The translations under genes were made by a program, and so were the position numbers. A DNA stretch of 44,377 bases, from assembly GCA_010093515.1 (NCBI GenBank), contig MU001678.1, positions 1,144,109 through 1,188,485 on the forward strand, in the 5' to 3' direction. Origin of the DNA: Lineolata rhizophorae (Eukaryota > Ascomycota > Dothideomycetes > Lineolatales > Lineolataceae). How positions within the stretch are numbered: position 1 is the first letter of the stretch; the number at the start of each line of letters is the position of its first letter. The notes below the pieces were generated by a model. It was given only the letters and a program-made list of their open reading frames with translations. It had not been told where the DNA came from and made no database searches. This document shows, piece by piece, positions 12,478-23,054 of this stretch.

Positions 12478-14050
12478 TCGGGGCCATGGTGCTGAGGGCG
12501 CAGGAGGATGGAGCAACGGACGGCGGCGGCGGCGGCGGCGGCGGCGGTAGACGGGGAGCGGTGCGGGCGCGCGGTGGCGTCTCGTTGGCGCGATTTGTGA
12601 GGTTTGGCATCAGATGGGCGGACTGGCGCGGCGGGCGGCGCGCCGGCGCGGGCTTGGGGAGCTGCGGGCGCGCGGCGGCGGGGGTCGTAGGGACGCATCA
12701 GCAGACAGGCGCCGGGTCGGCGGGGGGCTGCGGCGCGCCCGGGCTGCTGCTGCGTCCCAGCGCCGGCCGCCGTCGCCCAGCGCGCCCGCCGCACGCCCGC
12801 AGCGCCGCCCGCAGCCCGCAGGCGCGGCCAAAGCCGCATCGACCCCTCGTCCCCGCCGCTCCCCTCCTCGCGTGCGCCGGCCTGCCGCCCCTGCCCTGGC
12901 GCCTTGGCCCGCCGCCCTGCCCTGCCCTGCCCTATACCCTTCCCTGCGCTTGCCTGCCCAGCCCGGCCCTTCCAGCCATGTACACGCATTGCCGTGCGAC
13001 TGCTCCCGGAGCCCTCCTGCTAGCTCGAACCCGTCGCCGTCCGTCGCCCGCCCCACCGCCCATCCGTGCGGAGGCGGGCAGGTGGGTGCTGTACAGAGCA
13101 GCCCGGCGGCGCCAGGCCGGGCTGCCCACCGCCTCGGCGCACATGCCACTGCGGACCACGCGCTGTACCGCTCCCAACGCCCTGCGCGGTCTTCCCAGTC
13201 CCTTGAAGCACGTCGAGGGGGATCGGACCACCCACGAACTACTACGTATGTACGCGGGCATTGCTTGTCATGCTACTGGGCGGGCTCTGGAACCGCCGGC
13301 CGCTGCTCGCCCCATTCCCGGTCCCAGGCCGTCCATTGCCGTGACTCCACCTTCCCGAGCTGCCAGACGGCCGGACGAAAAGAGAGGGGAGCGGGGAATG
13401 GTGGGGAGGCAGAGGATGGCGAGTCTGCAGATAGATTGTGCCAATCCCGGCGCTCCATCTAATCGGCTCGACCTGATCAGGAGGCCGGCCCTGCCCCGGC
13501 CGGCGTCAGGACAGGCCTGCCGGAAGTACCTGCTCGTACATGCCGCCGGGGAGCTGGCGGTTGTAGCGCGCGTCTGCGGGCCTGGCGGCCATCCGCCGGC
13601 GCTGGCTGGGCGCCCCGCCGCCGCCGGAGCGCGGCCGCCCCTCGGCGAGATTGGGCCCGAGGCCGGCCGCAACCGCCGGCGGCGGGCCTGGCAGCGCCCG
13701 GCAGCGCCTGGCAGCCCCGCGCCCGGTGCCTCGCGCCCGCCCGCCGGCCGCCGCCCTGCACGCTCGCGACGGCGTCGCGCCGCCGGCGAGCCTCGCTCTG
13801 GCTTCTCGCCGCCGCCGCCCTCTCGCGCCTGCGCCTGCGCCCGCGCAGCCTTAACCTCGCGCCGCGCTCCGTCCCTGGATCGCCCAGGTGCCGCGCTCCC
13901 TTCGGCGCTAGCTGCCGCCATCTTCTCTTTTCTCTCCGCCGTCGCTGCCTTCGTGTCTCGCCTCTCGCGGCGCCGAATCCCCCCCGCTGCCCGCCTCCAG
14001 TCGGGCGCAACTTGGCCGACTCGACGCCGGACCGCGCGCGCGGCCGCACC

Positions 14051-14203
14051 ATGTCTCATCCGGGCCGGCCGATGTCGTCCTCGCCGTCGTCCTCGTACTG
14101 CTGGTGCTGCCGCCGCCTCCATCGTCGTTCGCTGTCGTTCGCTGCCGCGTTGCGGGCGCGCGTGACGCCACGGCCCAACCGGTCCTACACCACCAGCGCC
14201 TGA
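14051..14203 (+). other. Candidate upstream ORF (50 codons) before RTC1
   Basis: An ATG in good context (A at -3) opens a 50-codon frame that ends with TGA at 14201-14203, 62 bases before the RTC1 start. If the RTC1 transcript begins upstream of 14051, this frame would be met first by scanning ribosomes and could lower translation. The transcript start is unknown. Confidence 0.35.
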
Positions 14204-14265
14204 AACCGACGGGACGCCCTCCCACCGTCGTCGTCGTCGTCGTCTTCGTCGTCGTCGCCGCCGCC

Positions 14266-14652
14266 ATGGCCGCCGACCACCCGCGGCGCGTCTCGACGAC
14301 TCCCGCAGCCACCGCTGCCGCCGCCGCCGCCGCCGCGTCCGCCGTGTCGTCGTCCTCGATCCCGCCCGCTCCCCCGCTGCCGCCGCAGCGCGAGAACAAG
14401 AACCCCTTCCGGCGCCTTTTCGCCGGTCAGACGTTCGCCAATAGCGTCGGCCAGCGGCCTCCCAGCGCCCAGGCGACCCGCCCGGACGTGGCCGGCGCAA
14501 AGCCTGCCGCGCCCAAGTCCTCTGGGTGAGTCCCCCGTCCTTAGTCTGCCCTTGCCACCTGCCAGCCCGCGCCTTCGTCTCGCGCGGTAGCTTCCCCGGG
14601 CCCTGCAGCCGTCCAAGCGCCCCTCCTACCCTGCGCCCCTCCACCACCACCT

Positions 14653-14687
<35 letters not shown>

Positions 14688-17600
14688 CCCCCCCCCCCCC
14701 CCCCCCCCCCCCCTAGTAGAGTCGTCGGGCTGCACGGCACCGTTTTGGGAAACGGTCCAGACCCTGCTGCTCCCGAGCTCGACGCGCTTCCGCGCCTGAT
14801 TGGAACCTGACGTGCCATTTTTCCGATTTCCTTAATAAGGCGGCAGCGTCGTCAGCTCATCTATTGTTAACCGTTCCCAAACGCCGCCTGAAGGATTGCG
14901 CCCCTGTCATATCGATCCCAGGATGCGACCCATCGGACCGGTCTAGAAATATCGGCTTTGGACATCAATGCCGAACGGACCCATGCCATTCTGGCCGGTC
15001 GCGAGATCCTCAAGACCATCCACATCGCCGACACCAAGTGCGCCGAGGTGATCAACCTGCGCGCCGCGATCATCCAATACGCTTCGCACAATGCACCCGG
15101 CACCGGCTTGCCGGCCAGACACCGCGAGACCCTGGACATCCACGATGTCAAGTGGTCCCACAGCAACTATAGCAGCTACATCGCCACGGCCGCGACCAAT
15201 GGCAAGGTCGTCCTGTACGACCTGAACCGGGCGGGCGTGGAGCTCGCGCGCCTGCACGAGCACAACCGCCAGGTGCACAGCCTGGCCTTCAGCCCCTTTA
15301 GCGGCAACCTGCTGCTGTCCGGCAGCCAGGATGGCACCGTGCGGCTCTGGGACCTGCGTGACTTGCGGCGTGACGTGCGGGCGTGCCCGAGCAAGGAGCG
15401 CTTCGCGGGGCAGAGCGAGGGCGTTCGGACGGTCAAGTGGTCGCCGACGGATGTGTTCGAGTTCGGCTTTGGCACGGACAACGGCGTGGTGCAGAAGTGG
15501 GACTTCCGCAGCGTGCGCGCGCCCAAGCTCAAGATCAACGCGCACGACAAGACGTGCAACGCGCTCGACTGGCACCCGGACGGCAAGCACGTGATGAGCG
15601 CCAGCTCCGACAAGACGGTGCGGGTGTGGGACTTTGGGTCCGAGCATCGGCGCCAGCGGGCCCGCTGGATCATCCGGGCCCCGTACCCCGTCTTCAACGC
15701 GCGCTGGCGTCCGGCGTGCTGGGCCGGTGCCGGCCGCGAAGAAGGCGCCTGGCAGTGCACCCAGATCGCCGCCGCCTACGACCGCGAGCATCCCGCCGTC
15801 CACGTGTGGGACTTCCGCCGCCCTTTCCTGCCCTTCCGCATGGTCGCACGCTACGCCTCGGCGCCCAACGACATGCTCTGGCACTCGCGCGACCTGCTCT
15901 GGACCGTCGGCCGCGAGGGCATGTTCACCCAGACCGACGTCCACTTCGCTCCCAAGCTGGTCGACCGCCGGAACATGCAGGCTTTTGCCCTGTCGCCCAC
16001 GGGCGAGGTTGGCGCTTTCATCCAGCGGCGCCCGCGCCGGCGGGGCGCCCACCTCTCATTCCAGATCGACGAGCCGCCGTCGTACGCAGGCGACAAGGGC
16101 TTGAAGCGCCTGAATCCCGACAAACATAGCCTTAGCAGGAGTTCGGCCGATGATAGCCTCGACGACAGCTTCTTGAGCTCCTCATGGAGACGTCACCACG
16201 GCCGCACCGCGAGCAACAGGTCTGCCAAGTCGCTGAGCAGCACGCCTCCTTTGTACGAAGGGCCGGCGCGTGTGAGGTTGTTCAGCGAGTCGATCGATTC
16301 CGACGTTGAGGCTTTTAAGCCGAACCAGATCGCGCTGCGCGGTATCCTGCTAGGCACCATAGACGCACCCGTGTTTTCATATCTAGCACAGAAGTATAAG
16401 CCTACGCCATTCAAGGGCCTTCCCTCGGTGGATGGCTATTTGGATGTCCAGAAGGCGTTCGAGCGAAACGCTCTCCTTGCGCAAGAAGCGTCGGCATATC
16501 GCCTTTCTCAATCGTGGAAGATGGTCGGCATGGCCCTTGCCAGAGTAATCCGCCAGCGAGCAGCTGAGCACAGGAAACGGAGGCTGGACGGGGAAATATC
16601 TCCGCCGCAGCTAGAAGTGAAGCCAGAAGCTCCCGCCGTCGGGGAAGAGGCTCGGAAACCGGTGAACCGCGTAGTTCGTAACTTGCAAGCTCCACATAAG
16701 GGTCCCGGGATAATTGAAAGCTCTTCCAACGTGCCTACGCCCCTTGCGAGGCCGCAACTAAGCTCCACGGCTCTGAGGGCCTCCGTAGATGGCAGCTCAC
16801 TGCCAAATCCAGACCACGACGATCTCTCCCTCGGCCCGTCCTTGGTCAATGCACCGCCGGACGGCGAGAGTGCATCTCAGTCACAGGACCTTCTAGAGTC
16901 CCTGCGCCCGCAGTACTCGGGCACTCGATGGTACAACTCGGAAACCGACCTGAGCGAACGTCGCGCCATGTTGACGAATTGGCGAGCGCCACCTCGCGAG
17001 CCACTCTCCCTCGAGAATGGCAACAATGGAGACGGACAAGGCGTCAGCATCAACATTCCGCCTACATTAAACAGGCATTATTCTGATGACAGCTTTGCTA
17101 TGTTTTCCGCCTCGACGGACTCGCGGGGCATATCCATGCCGGGGTCCTTTATGAGCAGTAGGTCTAACATGCAGGACATGGCGCAGTCTCGGGGTTTCGA
17201 GTCCCACTACGACTCGAGTCTTGCTGATAGCGGATCTCTACATTCCGGGACGCCCTCCCCGCAGTTGAGCCGCCATCCTTCACACCGAGCGCCACAAAGG
17301 CAAAGCCCTGGGTTACCCGATCTATTTGAAGAGGTCGCAGAGTCGAGACCACTGTCTGGCAACGCACCTGAACCGCGACCGATACCGTCCCCTGACGGTG
17401 GCGCTGGTTTTGACAGCAATGCGCAGCCCAACGCTCAAGATCTAGACAACTTAGGACGCAACGTACGATTGCTGCGTGGCTCGACATCAACCAGGTCCGA
17501 CTTGGTTAGTAGCAAAGCAAGCACCTCTGACGTGTCGTCTTCACGCATGGAGACAATGGAGGCAAGTGGCACCATCGTCCCTGAAAACGGATATGATGAC

Positions 17601-19019
17601 CAGCAATCGCCGCGAGACGTGCCGCCGCCGCCGCCGTCGCCGCCGCCGCCAATAACACCTCACCCTGAGCGGGCGAGTGCACCTGCTGTGATCGAGGCGA
17701 ATTCGCAATCTATTGCAGATCCAGAGCACGAGCCTTTTGCCCTCGCAGACTTTCTATCTAGAGACCCGAGCGTGAACACCGAGGTCGGATCGCCTTTCAC
17801 AGTTAGCACTCTCATCAAACAACTTCTCGCCTTCCATACGATTACTCTCTCCGACGCCCAATCCTCGTCCCACTTCATCCTGCTTTCAACTCCGCTTCTC
17901 CCTCCGACTCATCGAGTTCCTTCGCGCGAGATATCTGGCCTTTTAGCCGCCTACACAGAGCACTTCGCCGCTCTTTCGCTCCCGATCTCACCGTCTCTCG
18001 GCACCGCCCTCTCCCGCCTTGCCGCCACGGGGATTCATCCGCTCCAGGCTGAGGCAATCCTTTCCACATACCACACGCAGCTACTATCACTCTCACTTTT
18101 CAACAGCGCTGCGAATCTGCGCCGCCTGTGCTATCCTGCCTTTCCGGCAGTCTACGAAGGAGCGTTGAAGGATGTGGAAGTTGGTCTTCTCTGCCGCACC
18201 TGCAAGAATCCAATTAACAACCCCCGTGGAAAAATGCGCTGTGAGAACTGCCAGGCTAGCCAGGCGCCTTGTCCCGTGTGTTGGATGCCGCAAAGCCCGT
18301 TCCCACCACGACAGCGTAAGGAGAAGTTGCGGCGCGGCATCGCCAGTGGTAGCGCATGGAAGGACGGCATTACAACCCCTGTCGATATCGCCGCCTCTAC
18401 GTCTGGCCTTCTAGCCGGCGACATCGAGCGCGCCCGCCATCGTCAGCAATCTGCTGCCCCGGCCACAGCTCCACTGGAGGATTCGGAAGGCTCCGCGATG
18501 GCCTCGCCTCCGCCTTCCCAACACCCGACACTTTGGTCATGGTGTCCGTTATGCGGCCACGGCGGTCACGCGTCTTGTCTGTCCGTGTGGTTCTCCAATC
18601 CGTCATACGGCTGTGGTGGCGCATGCCCAACTGCAGGCTGCCTATGCGACTGCGTACGAGGGCCCCGCCGCGACGAACGCATCGCCGCCATGGAAGCGCG
18701 ACGTGCAGAAAAGGAACGGGCGAAGCCTGTCAGGCTGGGAGACGATCGGAGGGCCGGAGAAAGTAAGGCGGTTGGGGCGGTGAGGGGCGCGTTGCAATCT
18801 GGAGTGCGCTCCGGGGTAGCTGGGGTTGGAGGTGCTGGAGGTGGCGGTCAGGCCTCGGGCGGTGGTGGGGCCTCGGGCGGCGGCGGAATCGGAGTTTCTG
18901 CCCTCGGCAGGAGCGACACAATCGCAACGGCGACGGGGTTAGGCGAAGGTAGAAGGGTCCGCGTCGTGGAGCCAGGCGACGAAGCTGCGGGGTTCGGGGG
19001 ATATGCGAGGAAGCTGTAA
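14266..19019 (+). CDS. RTC1: RTC1, WD40/RING subunit of SEACAT (GATOR2)
   Basis: Two exons, 14266-14525 and 14894-19019, give 1461 residues. The intron (368 bp, GTGAGT...AAG) carries a long C tract. An Ala/Ser/Pro-rich N-terminus is followed by HRTGLEISALDINAERTHA and by at least four WD repeats at about 170-440, with WD ends such as TVRLWDLRD, VVQKWDFRS and TVRVWDFGS. A long disordered Ser/Pro-rich middle includes a polyproline run near 996. The C-terminus is a cysteine/histidine RING-like module: CRTC from Cys 1187, RCENC, CPVCW, then WCPLCGHGGH from about 1303. This order matches fungal RTC1, the orthologue of WDR24, a part of the GATOR2-like SEACAT complex that relieves SEACIT inhibition of TORC1 at the vacuole. 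A Gly-rich stretch at about 1395-1420 precedes the end. The fungal name (restriction of telomere capping) comes from a yeast screen. Confidence 0.9.
14654..14713 (+). repeat. 60-base poly-C tract in the RTC1 intron
   Basis: Thirty-one C, a single T at 14685, then twenty-eight C lie in the middle of the RTC1 intron, well upstream of the likely branch region near 14867. The exact length should be treated with care because homopolymers are error-prone in assemblies. It is far from the acceptor, so it is not the usual polypyrimidine tract. Confidence 0.8.
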
Positions 19020-20195
19020 GATTTAAGGAGCGCGGGGGGAAAGGACCGGGTAGAATGGGCCGTGCCGTGAGACCTTTTTAAGGTGGAGCATCTTCGTAGG
19101 GCTGTAAAATTAGCCTGACGCGGTATACATTGCGTCTCCATAGACAAGGTTTGTAAGTTAGGGCAGTTAGGGAGTATATGCGGTGCCGGGTTCTTGGGAA
19201 TGGCCTCGTGGTCATGTGCCAGATCTTTAACCGGGGCATTTTCTATCCGTGGTGATATGTAAGCTTTATCAATTTCGCATGTACATGAATTAACTATGAC
19301 TTGCGTGGCGCTTTTGATTCCATTCCTTTGGTGCATGCGGTACCGGATGCAAGGACATGAAAGGTTTAACATGCTTGGTGTAAATACCTGCTGCAGGTCA
19401 AATTGCCGGAAAACATGTTGGCTCGCCTTGTGACAGCGGTGGCCCCTGACTGCACGTTTACTGCACGTTTACTGCACGTTCCTAGGATCAACCTTGCAAA
19501 CCAAAAGAGAAAAGAAGGGAAACAGAAAACATGAAATTTTTTGAAACTACCTAGTTGGGAGGTAGATACATTCGTCGGTTTCCACGCCCAAGTAAATTTA
19601 GGTGTGGAGGAATGTCTAGCTCGTATCTGTCCTAGAGCACAAGGGCCGCGGTGCAATAGGTCATCAGGAAGCAATTTTATTCTCCGGTCACAATTTTGTC
19701 TCTACCTCCTAGCTCATGGCAACCGCCCGCGGTCCTGTCTCGGAGCGAACCCCGGCAAAACCATCGCGGCGTAGAGCAAGGAGGCCTTGATCGGCCGGGT
19801 GGGAAATGGAAGTAAGTATTTAGAATGGACGTGGTGGGAGCAGCAGTCGCGGAACAGGTTTGACTCGCGCGAGCTAGGGAGGCGAGTAGCGGTAGAAAGT
19901 ACACTGGGCAGTAAAAGAGCGCAGACGGCGGCCTGGGAAACGTTTGCTGAACTAGTGTTGTATTGGTGGAAGTATCCTCGTTTTCATCCGCTCTAGGATC
20001 GCATATCTGAAAGCCTATCCGCTCGCACTGACATTCTTGCCAGAGTCCAGAATCCGCACCTCAAGACTTCGTAGTAGCCATCTGTAAGCCCGTCAGCCAA
20101 AATGAAAGCAGAGCCGGCAGACACGACCCACAGCAAAGGGCCCTCTATGATGTTACGTTCCACCACTATCCACCCAGCCCCAAACTCCAGGCCAA
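19020..20195. other. Convergent intergenic region, RTC1 to RPS21
   Basis: RTC1 (plus) and RPS21 (minus) converge here, so the region holds two 3' untranslated regions. I see no gene. The one structured item is an 11-base tandem repeat at 19449-19481. Confidence 0.55.
19449..19481. repeat. Three tandem copies of an 11-base unit
   Basis: ACTGCACGTTT is repeated three times in a row; only the last base of the third copy differs. It lies about 430 bases downstream of the RTC1 stop. Confidence 0.8.
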
Positions 20196-20555
20196 TCAGC
20201 GGCTTGCGCTCCAAACGTTCTTAAGGAAGCCGTCCTTCTGGGAGAGGCGGTTGAGCGAGTCGTCGCTCTCGCCCATGGCGCGTACGAAGCCGCACAGTGC
20301 GTACGTCTGGTTCTCGCCTGTGTGGCGGCCGCTCTCGTCCACCTTGGCGATGGAGATCTGCACCGACGCATGGTCCTTGGCCTTGATAATACGGTTGGTC
20401 GCCGAGCACTTGCGCGGGACGTAGCTGGGCGGCGGTTAGCTTGCTGATGGCTAGGTAAGGCTGTCAAGAGCGGCTGTCGGAGAGCGCCCGGCACGCAGCA
20501 ACGCGCAACGAGGAAACACTTACAGATCGACGAGTTCGCCGCGTTCGTTCTCCAT
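20196..20555 (-). CDS. RPS21: 40S ribosomal protein S21 (eS21)
   Basis: Two exons, 20555-20524 and 20424-20196, give 86 residues, the normal length for eS21. The first exon encodes [11 protein letters not shown] and breaks within a Leu codon; the 99-bp intron has GTAAGT and CAG ends. The second begins [18 protein letters not shown] and ends [12 protein letters not shown]. The whole protein matches the eukaryotic small-subunit protein S21, which sits on the 40S solvent side and helps late 18S rRNA maturation. An intron close to the start codon is common in fungal ribosomal protein genes. Confidence 0.95.
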
Positions 20556-20851
20556 GGTGTCTGATGCGCAGGACAAGGAAGTTGGCTGAGAGCGACGAGG
20601 TGCTGGAGAGAAGAGGCGGGGCGTGTGCGAGGCGCGAGGTGTTGAAACGCTCGGCTATTCTTGTGTGGGTCACGTGCGCCTGGTCGTCCGTTGATTCGGT
20701 TCGCTCCGGCTGGAGATAGCTCCGGCCGGGGTGGATCCTATGTACATACTGCGTAAGGAGCTCCGTACGTAGTACATCAGTCGACCAAATCGCCGGACAG
20801 GCTCGCTGCCGATCGTACCTACACCCCCCTGCCATACGTCGTATAGCAGAA
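20556..20851. promoter_or_regulatory. Probable RPS21 promoter region
   Basis: These 296 bases lie upstream of RPS21 and directly downstream of the Nudix gene, both on the minus strand. They must hold the RPS21 promoter and the Nudix 3' end. No specific ribosomal-protein promoter box could be recognised with confidence. CTCCGTAC near 20760 is a partial match to the 10-mer seen in the left part of the window. Confidence 0.45.
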
Positions 20852-22044
20852 TCACAGTCTCTCTCTCGCGCTCGCGATGCGCTCCTCGTCTAGGATGTCC
20901 TTCTTCTTCGCGACCTCAACGTGCCTTGGCCCTTCCTTTCTGAACTTGACCAAGACGGCCCAGTCCAGATCGCCTCTCCTCCCGCTGCCCCTCAGCTCCC
21001 AGCCCGGCTTGTCTAGCGCTAATACAGTCCGGCCGTCGCTCCTCCTCTTCCCAATGATGACCTCTGGGCAAATCACCTTTTCTCCCCATGGCGGATCTCC
21101 TGTCGTGATGAAATCATGCAGCTGCCGCCGCCGCCGCTCCAACTCCGACGCATGCTTGCCGTCGTCTTCTTCTAGCTGAGCGAGAAAGGGCGCGACAAGG
21201 TGCAGAAGGAAGAATTGGGGCGGGAACAAGATGATCTCGTTGTGACGCGCCTGGGCCAGCCAGTCCGCCGCGGGCAAGAAGCGAGCGGCCGTGTGCTCCA
21301 CGCCGCCGTCTGGCGAAGGGAGCGGGATGACAGCCTCTGCGTTTGTGGGCAAGGACCCAGAGCTAGAGGCACGCGGAGGAGACACAGGAAGAAAGTAGAC
21401 GTACATTTGCGTCGTGAAGCGTTTGCGTACGTATGTTGGCGTGATCCATCGCGTAAAGGGGACCAGGCCATCTGTGCAGCGAGTACAGTTCAGCGGGCAC
21501 GACTTTCACATATCCATACCGCCGCGATGGCCTTCCTACCGATGTCTGGCCTGCCACCCTTCTCGGCAACCCACTCACGGAAGTTGAGCTTATTCGTATG
21601 CACTAACTTCCTTGCTCGTTCCCTTTCCGTCTCGTCTATCTCGAGTAGACGCCCATCACGACCAGTTGCCAGCAGAATACCACTCTCCTCGAATGTCTCG
21701 CGAATTGCAGCACGTCTGTAGCCGTCGCTGTCCTGATGCCTCGCCGGGTCATCCGGCTGCGGGACGTGCTCTTCATGGTACGTGGATAGATTGCCACCGG
21801 GGAAGACGTGCGCCGAAGGGAAGGAGCTCGAAGTCTGGACTCGGTGGAGAAGAAGAACCTGATTCGACGGAGAGATGAGGAGGACGCTACGAATCATGCG
21901 AGGTGTGAGCTCTGGGGATTGCTGACGAGCGCGGCCTCGTCGCTACACGCACCTCGCACTTGGCCGCGGCACTTCCGGGGTGGAGCGCTTCGTCTGGCCA
22001 AAGCTTCGCACCCTCTGGTTTGTCATGACTTGCAAGGGCGCCAT
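20852..22044 (-). CDS. Nudix hydrolase, NUDT19-like
   Basis: Three exons, 22044-21953, 21886-21540 and 21471-20852, give 352 residues with introns of 66 and 68 bp. Joining them yields PRPSASVLLISPSNQVLLLH and then PFTRWITPTYVRKRFTTQ, both typical of fungal NUDT19-like proteins; other splice choices break these blocks. The Nudix box is split, as in the NUDT19 family: GG at 61-62, an insertion of about 30 residues, then RETFEESG at 93-100, which supplies the metal-binding glutamates. Mammalian NUDT19 cleaves CoA and acyl-CoA in peroxisomes. The C-terminus ends ERL, which is not a standard peroxisomal signal, so location is open. Start: ATG 22044 is the first of two nearby in-frame ATGs; 22026 (MTNQRV) is a good alternative. 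Confidence 0.88.
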
Positions 22045-22929
22045 GGAGAAACGCAAGGCAGGAAAAGCTGCGGCGGGTCCGAGCAGCACGCGCGACGAAG
22101 CGCCAGAAGAGCGCATTCGACGTCCGACGGCCCGCCTATTGCACGGTCTCGGCCTGAAGGGGGTAGGTCGTCGCCCCTGGCACAGAATCGCAATCCTCAC
22201 CCACGGGCAGCCGTGCGGGCTGCTCAAGTTCATTCCCGCTGACGACCGGCCGGCTTCGCGTGTCGTGAGGGTTGGAGTGGGGCGCAGTGAAGGGGTCTTC
22301 CGTGCCCGAGCAAGCCGAGGCACATGTGCTCAGGTAATCATCGCGAAGCCTGTTCGTGTAGCCTTTCCAAGTTCTGTCTTAAGCCACTCGTGAGTGCCGT
22401 GGAACTAGTCCAGTGCGCTGGCTGCGATGAGTCCCACAGCCTTTGCGCGTACAGTTCCTCCAAATCCTACGCCACTGTGCTTTCGGCCTCTTGCGCCCGA
22501 ATATTTTGTGACGGTTGTTCTAGCCAGACCTGCGAAGAGAGATCGAAAATAAAGTACAATCCCTGCGCGAGTTGAAAGACTTCGCCCAGCGCCACGCCCG
22601 CTTCGGGATGTACCCACTTATTCGTAATTAGGTAGCCCGATTTCCCAGGCCTAACCTACGAGGAACAGACCAGTCCAAGCTCCGACGATGGCACTGAAGA
22701 GCAGGACGTTGTCTAAAATCCTTTCGGCTGCCTGGGTTCCGGGCTGGGCTTGGTCCACTGGCAGAATAAACAGCACGAGGTGATTAAGCCATCTGATGTT
22801 CTGATTTGTAACGAAAATCTTCTTAGCTCGGACTGTGGGAGGCCATTTTCTGCTCGTCCCCATGGCGCGTGTAGCACTGTCCTGACAGCCTTGATTGTGT
22901 CAAAACCAAACTAATTAATCCGGTCTGTA
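22045..22929. other. Upstream region of the Nudix gene
   Basis: This region holds the promoter of the minus-strand Nudix gene and the sequence next to the transposon. A minus-strand frame of 70 codons at 22651-22863 has a hydrophobic tail but no recognisable family. I see no other gene. Confidence 0.45.
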
Positions 22930-22931
22930 TA

Positions 22932-22997
22932 ACGTAATCCACAAGCGAGTGGCATGCCCAAGCGAGTGGCATTCCCAAGCGAGTGGCACTCCCACCA
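22932..22997 (+). repeat. Left terminal inverted repeat (66 bp, three sub-repeats)
   Basis: This end carries AAGCGAGTGGCA three times, at 22943, 22960 and 22977, with a period of 17 bases. It is the reverse complement of the right end except for one additional 17-base unit. The repeated core is a likely transposase binding site. Confidence 0.88.
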
Positions 22998-23054
22998 GCA
23001 TCTTCATCAGCAAAATGCCAATATCTCAACCAAAACTCATCGGATTCGAGCGTT

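Larger units (their letters stand above)
12370..14265. promoter_or_regulatory. Divergent GC-rich region between ABC transporter and RTC1
   Basis: About 1.9 kb separate the two start codons. The sequence is very GC-rich, with CGG/GCC runs (about 12521-12548), CCCTG repeats near 12920 and GTC repeats just before the RTC1 start. Long open frames run through it on both strands, but they are low-complexity Arg/Pro/Ala/Gly strings and look like artefacts of composition. It probably holds both promoters and the 5' untranslated regions. Confidence 0.6.

Noticed and set aside
12321-14165. 614-codon open frame on the plus strand
   Set aside because: It overlaps the first coding exon and promoter of the ABC transporter, is almost only Arg, Ala, Pro and Gly, and shows no domain. 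High GC removes stop codons here on both strands.
13268-14650. 460-codon open frame on the minus strand
   Set aside because: It is a low-complexity Arg/Gly frame antisense to the RTC1 first exon and leader.
14943-16052. 369-codon minus-strand frame
   Set aside because: It is antisense to the WD40-coding part of RTC1 and is a codon-bias shadow of that exon.
22651-22863. 70-codon minus-strand frame with hydrophobic tail
   Set aside because: No family is recognised, and there is nothing nearby to support expression.
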